A stretch of DNA of 64,000 nt, from contig NZ_FYDJ01000002.1 of NCBI RefSeq assembly GCF_900187425.1, forward strand, positions 496,001 to 560,000. Direction: 5' to 3'. Positions within the stretch are counted from its first letter, which is position 1. Each line of letters starts with the position of its first letter. The DNA is from Pseudomonas sp. Irchel s3h14. Lineage in GTDB: Bacteria > Pseudomonadota > Gammaproteobacteria > Pseudomonadales > Pseudomonadaceae. Shown piece by piece: positions 25,057-35,908 of the stretch. The notes below the pieces were generated by a model. It did no database searches. It was not told the origin of the DNA and saw only the letters and a list, made by a program, of their open reading frames with translations. Made by a program: the position numbers and the translations under genes.

Positions 25057-26370
25057 TTAGACGGCATCCCTCGGCAACATAAGTCCCAACGGCAACCGCA
25101 CCCGCGCTTCCAGCCCGCCACCGGACCGATTGCGCAACTCAACATTCCCACCATGCATCGAAGCAATCCGCTTCACGATCGCCAAACCCAACCCGGTCCC
25201 CTTCCCGCCCCGGGCACGGTCACCCCGAGTAAACGGGTTGAAAATCGCTTCCAGCTCGGACGGATCAATCCCCGCCCCACGGTCCATGACACTCAGCACC
25301 ACATACGGCGCGCTGGTATCACCGGACACATAAGCCGCCACCTCAACCCCGCTGCCCGCGTGATGCAAGGCGTTGCCAATCAGGTTGTTCAGCAGCCGCT
25401 TCATCGACACTCGACGCAACGGAAACGGCTGAATCGGCTCCAGGCGCAGGCGCACTTTCTCTTCATTCTGGTTGTATGGCGCCGCGACTTCGCGCACCAG
25501 ATCGCTCAGGTCCACCTCTTCCACCGACTCGTCACGACCATCACGAATGAACGCCAGGAACTGGTCGAGAATCGCGTCCATGTCTTCGATGTCGCGGACC
25601 ATGTCGTCCGTCAGGTCACTGTGGTCGCCCATCAGCTCCAGAGACAACCGCAAACGGGTCAGCGGCGTGCGCAAGTCGTGGGACACCCCGGCCAGCATCA
25701 ATTCTCGCTCACGCCCCGCCTGTTCGACGTCTTCCGCCATTTGGTTGAACGCGCGGTAAACCTCGGTCATTTCACTCGGCGTGTCGCTGATCGGCAGGCG
25801 CACACTGCGGCCCTGGCCGAGTTGCCTCGCGGCATAGACCAGACGTTTCAATGGCTGATTGAGCTGGCTGACGAAGATCCACGCCGAGGCGGTGGACAGC
25901 AAACCGATAGCAAGGAACCAGCCGAGCACGTTCCAGATTTTCTGGCCGCGCAACGGATGAGGGTAAAGCGGCACTTTCAGCCAGCCATCACCCAGGCTTG
26001 GCGCCCGAACCCACAGGGCCGGCGGCGAGTGCATACGCAATCGGACTTCGGTGTCGGCACCCAGCTCCGCTTGCATCTGCCGCTGATAGATCTCGCTGTA
26101 AGGCCAGTGTTGCTCACCTTCCGGCACGCCAGCGCCCACTACCCGGATCAGGGTCGCGGCATCGGCAATCTTCGTGCGGTTCTCTTCATCGGCCGCCCAA
26201 TAAGCGCGTAGCGTCAGGGCGACGCCGTGGCTGTATTGGCGGTCCACCAGCACGTCTTCGTTCATCAACAGATAAACCAGGGTCAGCGCCTTGGAAAACA
26301 GCACGACGATCAGCACCAGCCAAAGGGTGCGGGAGAAGAAACTCTGGGGGAACCAAACGGGGGTTTTCAT
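25057..26370 (-). CDS. envZ: Osmolarity sensor histidine kinase EnvZ
   Basis: 437 residues. Two membrane segments (about 14-36 and 147-169) bracket a roughly 110-residue periplasmic domain; a HAMP linker follows ('LNQPLKRLVYAARQLGQGR'), then the dimerisation/phosphotransfer helix with H231 in 'LAGVSHDLRTPLTRLRLSLE' and the ATP domain with 'MDRGAGID' and 'GGKGTGLGLAIVKRI'. Pairs with OmpR, which is encoded 115 bases upstream on the same strand; the gap holds an imperfect REP-like palindrome (26389-26477), unusual inside a two-component operon. Confidence 0.94.
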   Translation of the reverse strand: MKTPVWFPQSFFSRTLWLVLIVVLFSKALTLVYLLMNEDVLVDRQYSHGVALTLRAYWAADEENRTKIADAATLIRVVGAGVPEGEQHWPYSEIYQRQMQAELGADTEVRLRMHSPPALWVRAPSLGDGWLKVPLYPHPLRGQKIWNVLGWFLAIGLLSTASAWIFVSQLNQPLKRLVYAARQLGQGRSVRLPISDTPSEMTEVYRAFNQMAEDVEQAGRERELMLAGVSHDLRTPLTRLRLSLELMGDHSDLTDDMVRDIEDMDAILDQFLAFIRDGRDESVEEVDLSDLVREVAAPYNQNEEKVRLRLEPIQPFPLRRVSMKRLLNNLIGNALHHAGSGVEVAAYVSGDTSAPYVVLSVMDRGAGIDPSELEAIFNPFTRGDRARGGKGTGLGLAIVKRIASMHGGNVELRNRSGGGLEARVRLPLGLMLPRDAV

Positions 26371-26388
26371 GGATAACCGCTACACACT

Positions 26389-26477
26389 TGCAGGAGCGAG
26401 CGATGCTCGCATATTGCGGATCGCGAGTCTGCGAGCAAGGTCATCTGACCCGTTGCCCGCAAGACCCGCTCCTACAA
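26389..26477. repeat. Imperfect REP-like palindrome between ompR and envZ
   Basis: TGCAGGAGCG on the left pairs with CGCTCCTACA on the right, with degenerate CGAG/CTCG-containing words between. It is a diverged relative of the family B inverted pairs. Placed between ompR and envZ it could lower expression of the downstream kinase relative to the regulator. Confidence 0.6.
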
Positions 26478-26485
26478 ATCACCGA

Positions 26486-27226
26486 TCACTTGGTGGCGGC
26501 GCCATCCGGAACGAACACGTAACCCACGCCCCAGACTGTCTGGATGTAACGCGGTTTGGACGGATCGGGCTCGATCATCCGGCGCAGACGGGAAATCTGC
26601 ACGTCGATGGAACGCTCCAGGGCATCCCACTCGCGGCCACGGGCCAGGTTCATCAGTTTGTCGCGAGTCAGTGGCTGACGGGCGTTCATGACCAACGCCT
26701 TGAGCACCGCAAACTCACCGGTGGTGAGCATGTGCACTTCGTCACCACGCTTGAGCTCGCGGGTGGCCAGGGACAATTCGTAGTCACCGAAGGTCACGCT
26801 TTCGTCTTCGCTGCCCGGAGCGCCCGGAACCGGAGCCGACTGGCGACGCAGGACCGCTTTGACACGCGCCATCAGCTCGTCCGGGTTGAACGGCTTGGCC
26901 AGGTAATCGTCGGCGCCCAGTTCGAGGCCCTTGATACGGCTCAGCTCATCACCCTTGGCGGTGAGCATGATGATTGGAATCTGGTTGTTCGCGGTGCGCA
27001 GGCGGCGGCAAGCGGTCAAGCCGTCTTCGCCGGGCAGCATCAGGTCGAGGACGACCAGGTTGAACACTTCACGCGCCAGCAGGCGATCCATTTGTTCCGT
27101 GTTCGGTACGGCGCGGGCGCGGTAGCCCTTGCTGACGAAAAACCGCTCCAGCAGGCTGCTCAGCCCTGGATCGTCGTCAACAATAAGAATTTTTTCGCCT
27201 TCAGCAATGTTTGCAGTGCTGCTCAT
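26486..27226 (-). CDS. ompR: Response regulator OmpR
   Basis: 246 residues. Receiver domain with acidic pocket 'VDDD' (17-19), phospho-acceptor D61 in 'VVLDLMLPGEDG' and switch lysine in 'YLAKPF'; C-terminal winged-helix DNA-binding domain ending 'RYIQTVWGVGYVFVPDG'. First gene of the ompR-envZ pair, divergent from tex. Confidence 0.96.
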   Translation of the reverse strand: MSSTANIAEGEKILIVDDDPGLSSLLERFFVSKGYRARAVPNTEQMDRLLAREVFNLVVLDLMLPGEDGLTACRRLRTANNQIPIIMLTAKGDELSRIKGLELGADDYLAKPFNPDELMARVKAVLRRQSAPVPGAPGSEDESVTFGDYELSLATRELKRGDEVHMLTTGEFAVLKALVMNARQPLTRDKLMNLARGREWDALERSIDVQISRLRRMIEPDPSKPRYIQTVWGVGYVFVPDGAATK

Positions 27227-27587
27227 TAGATGCTCCTTTGATCTCGGCGCGCATTATGGCGTAGCTGCCGTTATACGCACCGTGTGCATTGTTAGCAGAT
27301 TTTTCCTTGATCGCCAGAAATCCGGGCTTTATGCCTACAGCCTGCGATGCCCCCGAATGACAGAACGCTGGTTATAATGCGCGGCCTTTTGTGTCAGGCA
27401 ACGTCTGATCATTACTGTAGGTGGCCGTTTTTTATTTTCATGGCGCAGGCAGTAATTGTTCGATTTCACGGGTCAACGGGATACCTGTTGATCCAGGTAG
27501 CGGCGCAGGCCAGGCCGCTCAACCAGACTCGCCGAGCCCTTATCTCTGCGCCTGCGAGCCTGCTTTCACAATTTGTCAGGTGGTTTT
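27227..27587. other. Intergenic region between divergent ompR and tex
   Basis: 361 bases without a convincing gene. A TATAAT box at 27373-27378 (in CTGGTTATAATGCG) is the best plus-strand -10 candidate for tex, although no good -35 box is present at 17 bases; the following 200 bases would be a long leader. The minus-strand promoter of ompR must lie at 27230-27330. No repeats from families A to C are present. Confidence 0.4.
27373..27378 (+). promoter_or_regulatory. Candidate -10 box for tex
   Basis: Perfect TATAAT, preceded by TGGT, resembling an extended -10 arrangement. It would give a transcript with about 200 bases of untranslated leader before tex. Confidence 0.4.
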
Positions 27588-29912
27588 ATGGACAGCATCA
27601 ACAGCCGCATCGCCGAGGAACTCGGCGTCCGCCCACAACAGGTCGAAGCGGCCGTCGCGCTACTCGATGAAGGCTCCACGGTGCCCTTCATCGCCCGCTA
27701 CCGGAAAGAAGTGACCGGCAGCCTCGATGACATCCAGTTGCGTCATCTGGAAGAGCGTCTGCGCTACCTGCGAGAACTCGACGAACGGCGTATCAGCATC
27801 CTTGCCAGCATCCAGGAACAAGGCAAGCTGACCCCGCAACTTGAACGCGACATTAAGCTCGCCGACACCAAAACCCGCCTCGAAGACTTGTACCTGCCGT
27901 ACAAGCAGAAGCGCCGCACCAAGGGCCAAATCGCCCTGGAAGCTGGCCTCGGCGAGCTGGCCGACGGCCTGTTCAACGACCCGACCCTGACGCCAGACGC
28001 TGAAGCCGCGCGCTTCATCGATGCCGAAAAAGGCGTCGCCGATGTGAAGGCTGCCCTCGAAGGCGCCAAGTACATCCTGATGGAACGCTTCGCCGAAGAC
28101 GCCGGCCTGCTGGACAAGCTGCGCAGCTACCTCAAGCAGGAAGCGACTCTGAGTGCCCGCGTGATCGCCGGCAAGGAAGAGGAAGGCTCCAAGTTCCGCG
28201 ACTACTTCGAACACGACGAACCGCTGAAAAGCATGCCGTCGCACCGCGCGCTGGCGATTTTCCGTGGCCGCAACGAAGGCATTCTGAGTTCGGCGCTGAA
28301 AGTCGGCGAAGAACTGCCGGGCGCCATGCACCCGTGCGAAGGCATGATCGGCCAGCAATTCGGCATCCAGAACCAGAACCGCGCCGCCGACAAATGGCTG
28401 GGCGAAGTGGTGCGCTGGACCTGGAAGGTCAAGCTCTACACCCACCTCGAAACCGACCTGCTGGGCGAACTGCGCGATGGCGCGGAAACCGAAGCGATCA
28501 ACGTGTTCGCGCACAACCTGCACGACTTGCTGCTGTCGGCCCCGGCTGGCCCACGTGCCACATTGGGTCTCGACCCGGGCCTGCGCACCGGTTGCAAGGT
28601 CGCCGTGGTCGATTCCACCGGCAAGCTGCTGGATCACGCCACGGTTTACCCGCACGTGCCGCACAACAAGTGGGATCAGACCATCGCGATTCTGGCTGCC
28701 CTGTGCGCCAAGCATGCAGTGGACCTGATCGCCATCGGCAACGGCACCGCCAGCCGCGAAACCGACAAACTGGCCGCTGAACTGATCAAAAAATACCCAG
28801 CCATGAAGATGACCAAAGTCATGGTCTCCGAGGCCGGTGCATCGGTTTACTCGGCGTCGGAACTGGCTTCCAAGGAATTCCCGGACCTCGACGTGTCGAT
28901 CCGTGGCGCAGTGTCGATTGCCCGTCGCCTGCAGGATCCACTGGCCGAGCTGGTGAAGATCGATCCGAAATCCATCGGCGTCGGCCAGTACCAGCACGAC
29001 GTGTCGCAGCTGAAACTGGCGCGCGGCCTGGACGCTGTGGTCGAAGACTGCGTGAACGCCGTGGGCGTCGACGTGAACACCGCCTCCGTGGCGCTGCTGG
29101 CCCGCATCTCCGGCCTCAACGCGACCCTGGCGCAAAACATCGTCAGCCACCGCGACGAGCACGGCGCGTTCAAAACCCGTGCGGCGTTGAAGAAAGTCGC
29201 TCGTCTGGGCGAGAAAACCTTCGAACAGGCCGCTGGCTTCCTGCGCGTCATGAACGGCGACAACCCGCTGGATTCGTCTGCGGTTCACCCGGAAGCCTAT
29301 CCGCTGGTCCAGCGCATCGCTGCTGAGACCGACCGCGATATTCGCTCGCTGATCGGCGACGCCAGCTTCCTCAAGCGTCTTGATCCGAAAAAGTACACCG
29401 ACGAAACCTTCGGTCTGCCAACGGTCACCGACATCCTGCAAGAGCTGGAAAAACCTGGCCGCGATCCACGTCCCGAGTTCAAGACCGCCGAGTTCCAGGA
29501 AGGCGTCGAAGACCTCAAGGACCTGCAGTTGGGCATGATCCTCGAAGGCGTGGTGACCAACGTGACCAACTTCGGCGCGTTCGTCGACATCGGCGTGCAT
29601 CAGGACGGTTTGGTGCACATCTCTGCGCTTTCGGAGAAGTTCATCAAGGATCCGCGTGAAGCGGTGAAGGCCGGTGACGTGGTGAAAGTGAAGGTCATGG
29701 AAGTCGACATCCCGCGCAAACGCGTGGGCCTGTCGATGCGCATGAGCGACACCCCGGGCGAGAAAATCGATGGCGCCCGTGGTGCACGTCCGGGTTCGGC
29801 GCCACGCCAGTCCCAGAACACCGCGCCGCGTAAAGAAACCACGGCGGCGGCTCCGGTCAACAATGCCATGGCTTCGCTGTTCGCCAACGCCAAGCAGTTG
29901 AAGAAACGCTGA
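27588..29912 (+). CDS. tex: Tex, S1 RNA-binding transcription accessory protein
   Basis: 774 residues with the full Tex layout: helical N-terminal domain ('[20 protein letters not shown]', '[10 protein letters not shown]'), a YqgF RNase H-like domain near 325-450 ('[19 protein letters not shown]'), helix-hairpin-helix repeats near 500-560 ('[19 protein letters not shown]') and a C-terminal S1 domain near 650-720 ('[17 protein letters not shown]'). The ATG at 27588 follows AGGTGG; an in-frame upstream codon at 27573 is not favoured. Its stop overlaps the start of the following thioesterase gene (TGATG), so the two are coupled. Confidence 0.96.
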   Translation: MDSINSRIAEELGVRPQQVEAAVALLDEGSTVPFIARYRKEVTGSLDDIQLRHLEERLRYLRELDERRISILASIQEQGKLTPQLERDIKLADTKTRLEDLYLPYKQKRRTKGQIALEAGLGELADGLFNDPTLTPDAEAARFIDAEKGVADVKAALEGAKYILMERFAEDAGLLDKLRSYLKQEATLSARVIAGKEEEGSKFRDYFEHDEPLKSMPSHRALAIFRGRNEGILSSALKVGEELPGAMHPCEGMIGQQFGIQNQNRAADKWLGEVVRWTWKVKLYTHLETDLLGELRDGAETEAINVFAHNLHDLLLSAPAGPRATLGLDPGLRTGCKVAVVDSTGKLLDHATVYPHVPHNKWDQTIAILAALCAKHAVDLIAIGNGTASRETDKLAAELIKKYPAMKMTKVMVSEAGASVYSASELASKEFPDLDVSIRGAVSIARRLQDPLAELVKIDPKSIGVGQYQHDVSQLKLARGLDAVVEDCVNAVGVDVNTASVALLARISGLNATLAQNIVSHRDEHGAFKTRAALKKVARLGEKTFEQAAGFLRVMNGDNPLDSSAVHPEAYPLVQRIAAETDRDIRSLIGDASFLKRLDPKKYTDETFGLPTVTDILQELEKPGRDPRPEFKTAEFQEGVEDLKDLQLGMILEGVVTNVTNFGAFVDIGVHQDGLVHISALSEKFIKDPREAVKAGDVVKVKVMEVDIPRKRVGLSMRMSDTPGEKIDGARGARPGSAPRQSQNTAPRKETTAAAPVNNAMASLFANAKQLKKR

Positions 29913-30295
29913 TGGACATCCCGGCCGGGCTGACCGAAAGCGCTTTTTTCAAGTTGCTGGGGTGTCGCTTGCACAGTCTGGAGACCGGGGTGGCGCAAGT
30001 CGCCCTGGCGCTGGAACCAGAACTGCGCAATCGCGGCGGCAAGCTGCACGGCGGGGCCTTGTTCAGTCTGGTGGACATTGCCATGGGGCTGGCCTGTTCC
30101 AGCACCCATGGTTTTGACCAGCAGAGCGCGACCATCGAATGCAAGATCAATTACATTCGCGCCGTCGCAGACGGTGAAGTGATGTGCACGGCGCGGGTGA
30201 TCCACCCGGGCCGCCGCACGCTGGTAGTTGAAGCCGACGTGATGCAAGGCGACAAACTCGTCGCAAAAGCACAAGGCACGTTCGCTGTCCTGTAG
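29912..30295 (+). CDS. PaaI-family hot-dog thioesterase
   Basis: 127 residues with the PaaI pattern: 'NRGGKLHGGALFSLVDIAMG' near residues 38-57, with the HGG turn, and 'CKINYIRAVADGEV' near 76-89. Likely an acyl-CoA thioesterase; substrate not predictable. It overlaps the tex stop by one base, and the same order (tex, thioesterase, gshA) is known in other pseudomonads. Confidence 0.88.
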   Translation: MDIPAGLTESAFFKLLGCRLHSLETGVAQVALALEPELRNRGGKLHGGALFSLVDIAMGLACSSTHGFDQQSATIECKINYIRAVADGEVMCTARVIHPGRRTLVVEADVMQGDKLVAKAQGTFAVL

Positions 30296-30350
30296 CTACT
30301 CGTCATCAATTTGAGTTAATTTCGGCGCAATGAATCCTGCGTCGGGATTT

Positions 30351-30444
30351 CCTGTGGGAGCGGGCTTGCTCGCGAAAGCGGTGTATCAGGCGACTTAATC
30401 GTTGACTGACACGCCCTCTTCGCGAGCAAGCCCGCTCCCACAGG
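30351..30444. repeat. REP inverted pair (family B, TGTGGGAGCGGGCTTGCTCGCG type)
   Basis: CCTGTGGGAGCGGGCTTGCT on the left and its inverse on the right, ending CCCACAGG, around about 45 bases. It is the terminal element between the thioesterase and gshA. Confidence 0.92.
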
Positions 30445-30551
30445 GATTGTGGCGATCCAAAACCAGGCGACAACGCCAGTTTCAACTTCACCCTTGTAGA
30501 CCGTCTTGCCCACCCCCATATTGGGGCGACTGACGCGTGAAGGAATCCAAC

Positions 30552-32135
30552 TTGAGCGAACTTCTCAACCGCCGCCTGGCTCTGCTCGGCGAGCGCGCTA
30601 ACCTCTCTCTGCTCGAACAGTGCCTTCACGGCATCGAACGTGAATGCCTGCGCGTGACCGGCGAAGGTCGCCTGGCGCAAACGCCGCACCCGGAAGAATT
30701 GGGTTCCGCGCTGACCAACGAACAAATCACCACCGACTATTCCGAGTCGCTGCTGGAGTTCATCACGCCCGCCCTGCCCGACCCGGCGGATACGCTGTCG
30801 AGCCTGGACAAGATTCACCGTTTTGCCTACAGCAAGCTCGGCAACGAGTACCTGTGGAGTCCATCGATGCCGTGCCCATTGCCGGCCGAGGAAGACATCC
30901 CGATCGCCTATTACGGCACCTCCAACATCGGTCAGCTCAAGTACGTCTACCGCAAGGGCCTGGCCCTGCGCTACGGCAAGACCATGCAGTGCATCGCCGG
31001 GATTCACTACAACTTTTCCCTGCCGGAAAAGCTCTGGCCGCTGCTTAAAGAGGCTGAAGGCTTTGTCGGCACCGACCGCGACTATCAGTCTTCGGCCTAC
31101 ATCGCCCTGATCCGTAACTTCCGTCGCTACAGCTGGCTGTTGATGTACCTGTTCGGTGCTTCGCCGGCGCTGGACGCCGGCTTCCTGCGTGGCCGCTCGC
31201 ATCAGTTGGAACAACTGGACCCGGACACCTTGTACCTGCCGTACGCCACCAGCCTGCGCATGAGTGACCTGGGTTACCAGAGCAATGCCCAAGCCGGTTT
31301 GACGCCTTGCTACAACGATCTGGCGAGCTACACCGATAGCCTGCGCAAAGCGGTCGCAACGCCTTACGCGCCGTACGTCGAAATCGGTACGCATCAGGAC
31401 GGCGAGTGGGTTCAGCTCAACACCAACATCCTGCAGATCGAAAACGAGTACTACTCCAACATCCGCCCGAAACGCGTGACCTACACCGGCGAACGGCCGA
31501 TTCAGGCGCTGGTGGCCCGCGGCATTCAGTACGTTGAAGTGCGTTGCCTGGACATCAACCCGTTCCTGCCGATGGGCATCGACCTGCCGGAATCGCGGTT
31601 CCTCGACGCATTCCTGCTGTATTGCGCGCTGAACGACAGCCCGCTACTGACCAATACCTCGTGCGGCAACGCGACCTCGAACTTCCTCAGCGTGGTCAAG
31701 GAAGGTCGCCGTCCGGGCCTGCAACTGCAACGCGACGGTCATCCGGTGGACCTGAAAGAGTGGGCCAGCGAGTTGCTGGAGAAGATTGCACCGCTGGCGG
31801 CGATGCTGGATCAGAGTCATGGCGGCGATGCGCATAGCAAGGCATTGGATGCGCAGCTGGTCAAGATCAAGGATCCATCGCTGACGCCATCGGCCCAGGT
31901 GCTGGCGGCGATGGCTGAGCACAAGGAGAGCTTTGCTCAGTTCTCCCTGCGTCAGAGCCAGGCACATGCGGAGTTTTTCCGTAGCGAGCCGCTTTCAAGC
32001 GAAGACCAGGCGAAATTTGAAGACCGGGCGCGCACATCGCTGGCTGAGCAAGTGGAGCTGGAGCAGAACGAAGTCGGCGATTTCGATGTGTTTGTCGGGT
32101 CGTATCAAGCGAGCATTCTGGCCATCAGCAACTGA
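30552..32135 (+). CDS. gshA: Glutamate-cysteine ligase
   Basis: First enzyme of glutathione synthesis, joining L-glutamate and L-cysteine with ATP. 527 residues, the usual size in Pseudomonas. Landmarks include '[18 protein letters not shown]', '[16 protein letters not shown]', '[14 protein letters not shown]' and '[20 protein letters not shown]'. The start is taken as TTG at 30552, behind AAGGAA and at the point where known Pseudomonas GshA sequences begin (SELLNRRL); a GTG at 30537 is the alternative and would add five residues. It provides a link to the cysteine-supply genes further right. Confidence 0.94.
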   Translation: MSELLNRRLALLGERANLSLLEQCLHGIERECLRVTGEGRLAQTPHPEELGSALTNEQITTDYSESLLEFITPALPDPADTLSSLDKIHRFAYSKLGNEYLWSPSMPCPLPAEEDIPIAYYGTSNIGQLKYVYRKGLALRYGKTMQCIAGIHYNFSLPEKLWPLLKEAEGFVGTDRDYQSSAYIALIRNFRRYSWLLMYLFGASPALDAGFLRGRSHQLEQLDPDTLYLPYATSLRMSDLGYQSNAQAGLTPCYNDLASYTDSLRKAVATPYAPYVEIGTHQDGEWVQLNTNILQIENEYYSNIRPKRVTYTGERPIQALVARGIQYVEVRCLDINPFLPMGIDLPESRFLDAFLLYCALNDSPLLTNTSCGNATSNFLSVVKEGRRPGLQLQRDGHPVDLKEWASELLEKIAPLAAMLDQSHGGDAHSKALDAQLVKIKDPSLTPSAQVLAAMAEHKESFAQFSLRQSQAHAEFFRSEPLSSEDQAKFEDRARTSLAEQVELEQNEVGDFDVFVGSYQASILAISN

Positions 32136-32154
32136 CCTGCAATCGCAGGTCACC

Positions 32155-32244
32155 TGTGGGAGCGGGCTTGCTCGCGAAGGCGGCGTGTCAGTCAACATTG
32201 ATGTCGGCTGACACGCCGCCTTCGCGAGCAAGCCCGCTCCCACA
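32155..32244. repeat. REP inverted pair (family B)
   Basis: TGTGGGAGCGGGCTTGCTCG on the left and its inverse ending CCCGCTCCCACA on the right, separated by a centre that itself pairs (GGCGGCGTGTCAG / CTGACACGCCGCC), so the element forms one long hairpin. It lies 20 bases after gshA and can terminate it. Confidence 0.93.
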
Positions 32245-32301
32245 TGGATAACGATGTACTACTCTCTCTTAGAATTTTCCGCTCATAAGCTCATTCGAAA
32301 A

Positions 32302-32336
32302 AGTTATTTATTTTCGGATTCTTATATCATTTAGTC
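32302..32336 (+). promoter_or_regulatory. AT-rich upstream region of tauABCD, candidate sulfur-starvation promoter
   Basis: AGTTATTTATTTTC followed by TTATATCATTTAGTC, about 45 bases upstream of the tauA start. The pattern TTATTT...TTTTC plus ATCATNTAGTC is shared with the region before the cystine-transporter operon (44835-44880). Taurine genes are activated by CysB/Cbl-type regulators in other bacteria; assignment to such a regulator here is inference. Confidence 0.4.
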
Positions 32337-32380
32337 TCCTTTTCACGCCGACTCTCGGTCGCCTGACAAGGAGCTTCTCA

Positions 32381-33358
32381 ATGAAACTGACTTTCCCCCT
32401 TCGCCTCCTGGCGGCCGTGTCTCTGGCTGCGGTGAGTTTCTTTGCCCAAGCGGCTGACGTCACCGTCGCCTACCAGACCACCGTAGACCCGGCAAAAGTC
32501 GCCCAGGCCGACGGCGCGTACGAAAAAGCCACCAACGCCAAAATCGACTGGCGAAAATTCGACAACGGCGCCGACATCATCGCCGCCATCGCTTCCGGCG
32601 ACGTGCAGATCGGTTACCTCGGTTCCAGCCCCCTGACGGCGGCAATCACTCGCAAAGTCCCGGTAGAAACCTTCCTCATCGCCACGCAGATCGGCGCCGC
32701 GGAAGCCCTGGTTGCCCGCGACGGTTCCGGGATCAAAACCCCACAAGATCTGATCGGCAAGAAAATCGCCGTGCCGTTCGTTTCCACTGGCCACTACAGC
32801 CTGCTGGCCGCGCTGAAGCACTGGAACATCGACCCGTCGAAAGTCACCGTCCTCAACCTTGCCCCGCCAGCCATCATTGCTGCGTGGAAACGCGGTGACA
32901 TCGACGCCACCTACGTGTGGGACCCAGCCCTTGGTGTCGCCAAGGAAAACGGCAAAGTGCTGATCACCTCCGGTGAACTGGCCAAGTTCGGCGCGCCGAC
33001 CTTTGATGCGTGGATCGTGCGTAAAGACTTCGCCGAGAAGCACCCGGAAATCGTCACCGCGTTCGCCAAAGTGACCCTCGATGCCTACGCGGATTACCGC
33101 AAAGACCCGAAAGCCTGGCTAGCCAACCCATCCAATGTCGACAAGCTGGTGAAACTCTCCGGAGCCAAGGCCAGCGACATTCCATTGCTGCTGCAAGGCA
33201 ACGTCTTCCCGCTGGCGGCTGACCAGGTGATCACCCTCGGCGCGCCGACCACCAAGGCCATCACCGACACCGCCGCGTTCCTGAAAGAACAAGGCAAGGT
33301 TGAAGCCGTGCTGCCGGATTACGCCCCGTATGTCAGCGCCAAGTACATCACCAACTGA
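32381..33358 (+). CDS. tauA: Taurine ABC transporter, periplasmic binding protein
   Basis: 325 residues with a signal peptide (about 1-24, 'LLAAVSLAAVSFFAQAADV'). The mature protein is an SsuA/THI5-type binding protein: 'VTVAYQTTVDPAKVAQADGA', 'GDVQIGYLGSSPLTAAIT' and 'KKIAVPFVSTGHYSLLAAL'. It captures taurine in the periplasm for TauBC. First gene of tauABCD; ribosome site AAGGAG 9 bases before the ATG. Confidence 0.95.
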   Translation: MKLTFPLRLLAAVSLAAVSFFAQAADVTVAYQTTVDPAKVAQADGAYEKATNAKIDWRKFDNGADIIAAIASGDVQIGYLGSSPLTAAITRKVPVETFLIATQIGAAEALVARDGSGIKTPQDLIGKKIAVPFVSTGHYSLLAALKHWNIDPSKVTVLNLAPPAIIAAWKRGDIDATYVWDPALGVAKENGKVLITSGELAKFGAPTFDAWIVRKDFAEKHPEIVTAFAKVTLDAYADYRKDPKAWLANPSNVDKLVKLSGAKASDIPLLLQGNVFPLAADQVITLGAPTTKAITDTAAFLKEQGKVEAVLPDYAPYVSAKYITN

Positions 33359-33373
33359 TCGGAGTTAACCGCG

Positions 33374-34168
33374 ATGGCTTTGCTTCAGCTGGAGCGCATC
33401 AGCGCACAGTACCCCGGCGCCGCCGAACCGGTACTGGCGGATATTTCCCTGAGTCTTGGGCCCCAGCAGTTGCTGGTCGCCCTCGGCCCGTCCGGCAGTG
33501 GCAAGACCTCGCTGTTGAACCTGATTGCCGGTTTCGTCGAGCCTAGCGCCGGGCGCATCACCCTTGATGGCGTGCCGGTCAAAGGCCCGAGCGCCGAACG
33601 CGGCGTGGTGTTCCAGGACGATGCCCTGCTGCCTTGGCAGGACGTGCTGGCCAACGTTGGCTTCGGTCTGGAACTGGCCGGCATTGCGCGGGAAAAACGT
33701 GAACTGCGCGCTCGGGAAATGCTCGCCTTGGTGGACCTTTCCGGTTTCGAAAACCGCCGAATCTGGCAACTCTCGGGCGGCCAGAAACAACGTGTCGGCC
33801 TGGCCCGTGCTCTGGCTGCTGATCCTCGGGTTTTGCTGATGGACGAACCCTTCGGCGCCCTCGATGCCTTCACCCGCGAACAGATGCAGGAGTTGCTGCT
33901 GCAAGTCTGGCAGCGCACCGCAAAACCGGTATTTCTGATTACTCACGACATCGAAGAAGCGGTGTTTCTCGCCACGGACCTGATTCTGCTGGCGCCGAAT
34001 CCAGGGCAAATCGTAGAGCGCCTGAGCCTGGACTTCGGTCAGCGTTACGCTGCTGGCGAGTCGGCTCGATCGATCAAATCCGACCCGCGCTTTATCGAAA
34101 CCCGCGAACACGTGCTCGCCAAAGTGTTCTCCCAACGTAGCGCCGTCCAGCGGCAGGAGCGCGCATGA
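33374..34168 (+). CDS. tauB: Taurine ABC transporter, ATP-binding protein
   Basis: 264 residues. Walker A 'GPSGSGKT' at 38-45, signature 'LSGGQKQR' near 136, Walker B '[18 protein letters not shown]' near 155-172 and the switch histidine in '[14 protein letters not shown]'. Supplies energy for taurine import through TauC. It overlaps tauC by 4 bases (ATGA). Confidence 0.96.
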   Translation: MALLQLERISAQYPGAAEPVLADISLSLGPQQLLVALGPSGSGKTSLLNLIAGFVEPSAGRITLDGVPVKGPSAERGVVFQDDALLPWQDVLANVGFGLELAGIAREKRELRAREMLALVDLSGFENRRIWQLSGGQKQRVGLARALAADPRVLLMDEPFGALDAFTREQMQELLLQVWQRTAKPVFLITHDIEEAVFLATDLILLAPNPGQIVERLSLDFGQRYAAGESARSIKSDPRFIETREHVLAKVFSQRSAVQRQERA

Positions 34169-34998
34169 GTACCTATGAAATTCCCGCCGCGACGGTGAAG
34201 TCGAGTTCGACGGTAATTGCGCTACGTCGCAGTTTGAACACGCGCTGGATCAGCGTACTGACGCTGGTCGCACTCGTTGCCATTTGGTGGGCCGTCACCG
34301 CCACAGGAATGATCGAACCGCTGTTCCTGCCGCCACCCTCCGCGGTGCTGCAAAAAGGCTGGCTGCTGGTGACCACCGGCTACATGGATTCAACGTTGTG
34401 GCAGCACTTGGGCGCGAGTCTCAGCCGAATCGGTCTGGGCCTGGGCTTCGCCGTGCTGACCGCCGTGCCGGTCGGCATCGCCATCGGCCACAACCGCATC
34501 GCTCGCGGCATTCTCGATCCGCTGATCGAGTTCTACCGCCCTATTCCACCGCTGGCTTATCTGCCGCTGATCGTGATCTGGTGCGGCATCGGTGAGCTGT
34601 CGAAAGTCTTGCTGATCTACCTCGCGATCTTCGCCCCGATCGCCATCGCTACGGCGACCGGCGTGCGCACCGTCGACCCGGCCAAATTGCGCGCGGCGCA
34701 GTCGTTGGGCGCGACCCGGGCGCAGTTGATTCGTCATGTGATTCTGCCGAGTGCGTTGCCGGACATTTTGACCGGTGTGCGCATTGGCTTGGGTGTGGGT
34801 TGGTCGACGCTGGTTGCCGCCGAATTGATCGCTGCCACCAGTGGTTTGGGGTTCATGGTGCAGTCGGCCGCGCAGTTCCTGGTCACCGATGTTGTGGTGC
34901 TGGGGATTCTGGTGATCGCACTGATCGCCTTCGCCATGGAGATGGGCTTGCGCGCCTTGCAACGCAAACTGGTGCCGTGGCATGGCCAGACGCACTAA
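34165..34998 (+). CDS. tauC: Taurine ABC transporter, permease
   Basis: 277 residues with about six membrane segments and the permease EAA-type loop '[30 protein letters not shown]' near residues 173-202 that contacts TauB. The N-terminus has a cytoplasmic extension before the first membrane segment ('[19 protein letters not shown]'). Coupled to tauB. Confidence 0.95.
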   Translation: MSTYEIPAATVKSSSTVIALRRSLNTRWISVLTLVALVAIWWAVTATGMIEPLFLPPPSAVLQKGWLLVTTGYMDSTLWQHLGASLSRIGLGLGFAVLTAVPVGIAIGHNRIARGILDPLIEFYRPIPPLAYLPLIVIWCGIGELSKVLLIYLAIFAPIAIATATGVRTVDPAKLRAAQSLGATRAQLIRHVILPSALPDILTGVRIGLGVGWSTLVAAELIAATSGLGFMVQSAAQFLVTDVVVLGILVIALIAFAMEMGLRALQRKLVPWHGQTH

Positions 34999-35057
34999 GA
35001 CGTTTTGATCGCACTGACTACGCCGGCAGATCGGCGCCCGGATTGAAGAGAAAGACC

Positions 35058-35900
35058 ATGAGCAACCTGACCATCGTTCCCTTAAGCTACGCCCTCGGCG
35101 CACACATCAGCGGCGTCGACATCAGCCAGCCACTGAACCTGGAACAGCGCGACGTCATCGAGCAGGCGCTGCTCAAACATCAAGTGTTGTTCTTTCGCGA
35201 TCAGCCGATCACACCTCAGCAACAGGCGCGTTTCGCCGCCAATTTCGGTGACCTGCACATACACCCGATTTACCCGAATGTGCCGGAACAACCGGAAGTG
35301 CTGATCCTCGACACCGCCGTCACCGACGTGCGCGACAACGCGATCTGGCACACCGACGTAACCTTCTTGCCGACGCCGGCCCTGGGCGCGGTGCTCAGCG
35401 CCAAGTTGTTGCCGGAGTTTGGTGGCGACACGCTGTGGGCCAGCGGTATCGCGGCGTATGAAGCACTGTCCGCGCCGATGAAGTCCTTGCTCGAAGGGCT
35501 GACCGCCACCCACGATTTCACTCGTTCGTTCCCGCTGGAGCGCTATGGCAACACGCCGCAAGCCTTGGCCCAGTGGGAAGAAGCGCGCAGGAAAAACCCG
35601 CCGCTGTCACACCCGGTGATTCGCACTCATCCGGTGAGCGGACGCCGGTCGTTGTTCGTCAATGAAGGCTTCACGTCGAAGCTCAATGAGCTGTCGGAAA
35701 CCGAAAGTGAGGTAATTCTGAAGTTTCTGTTTGCCCACGCGACACGGCCGGAATTTACCATTCGCTGGCGTTGGCAGAAGGACGACGTGGCGTTTTGGGA
35801 TAACCGCGTGACACAGCATTACGCCGTGGATGATTACCGGCCCGCGCGGCGGGTGATGCAGCGGGCGACGGTGTTGGGGGATGCGCCGTTCTTCCGGTAA
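35058..35900 (+). CDS. tauD: Taurine dioxygenase
   Basis: 280 residues. Fe(II)/2-oxoglutarate-dependent oxygenase that converts taurine to sulfite and aminoacetaldehyde, delivering sulfur for growth. The iron facial triad is visible as H98 and D100 in 'WHTDVTF' and H254 in '[15 protein letters not shown]', where the arginine after it binds 2-oxoglutarate. The ATG at 35058 follows AAGAGAAAGACC; the open frame upstream reads tauC out of frame. Last gene of the operon, closed by a family A repeat 8 bases later. Confidence 0.95.
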   Translation: MSNLTIVPLSYALGAHISGVDISQPLNLEQRDVIEQALLKHQVLFFRDQPITPQQQARFAANFGDLHIHPIYPNVPEQPEVLILDTAVTDVRDNAIWHTDVTFLPTPALGAVLSAKLLPEFGGDTLWASGIAAYEALSAPMKSLLEGLTATHDFTRSFPLERYGNTPQALAQWEEARRKNPPLSHPVIRTHPVSGRRSLFVNEGFTSKLNELSETESEVILKFLFAHATRPEFTIRWRWQKDDVAFWDNRVTQHYAVDDYRPARRVMQRATVLGDAPFFR

Positions 35901-35908
35901 GCCGATCT

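Noticed and set aside
27660..29618. 652-codon minus-strand frame opposite tex
   Set aside because: Shadow of tex in a GC-rich gene; Gln/His/Val-rich translation typical of antisense frames.
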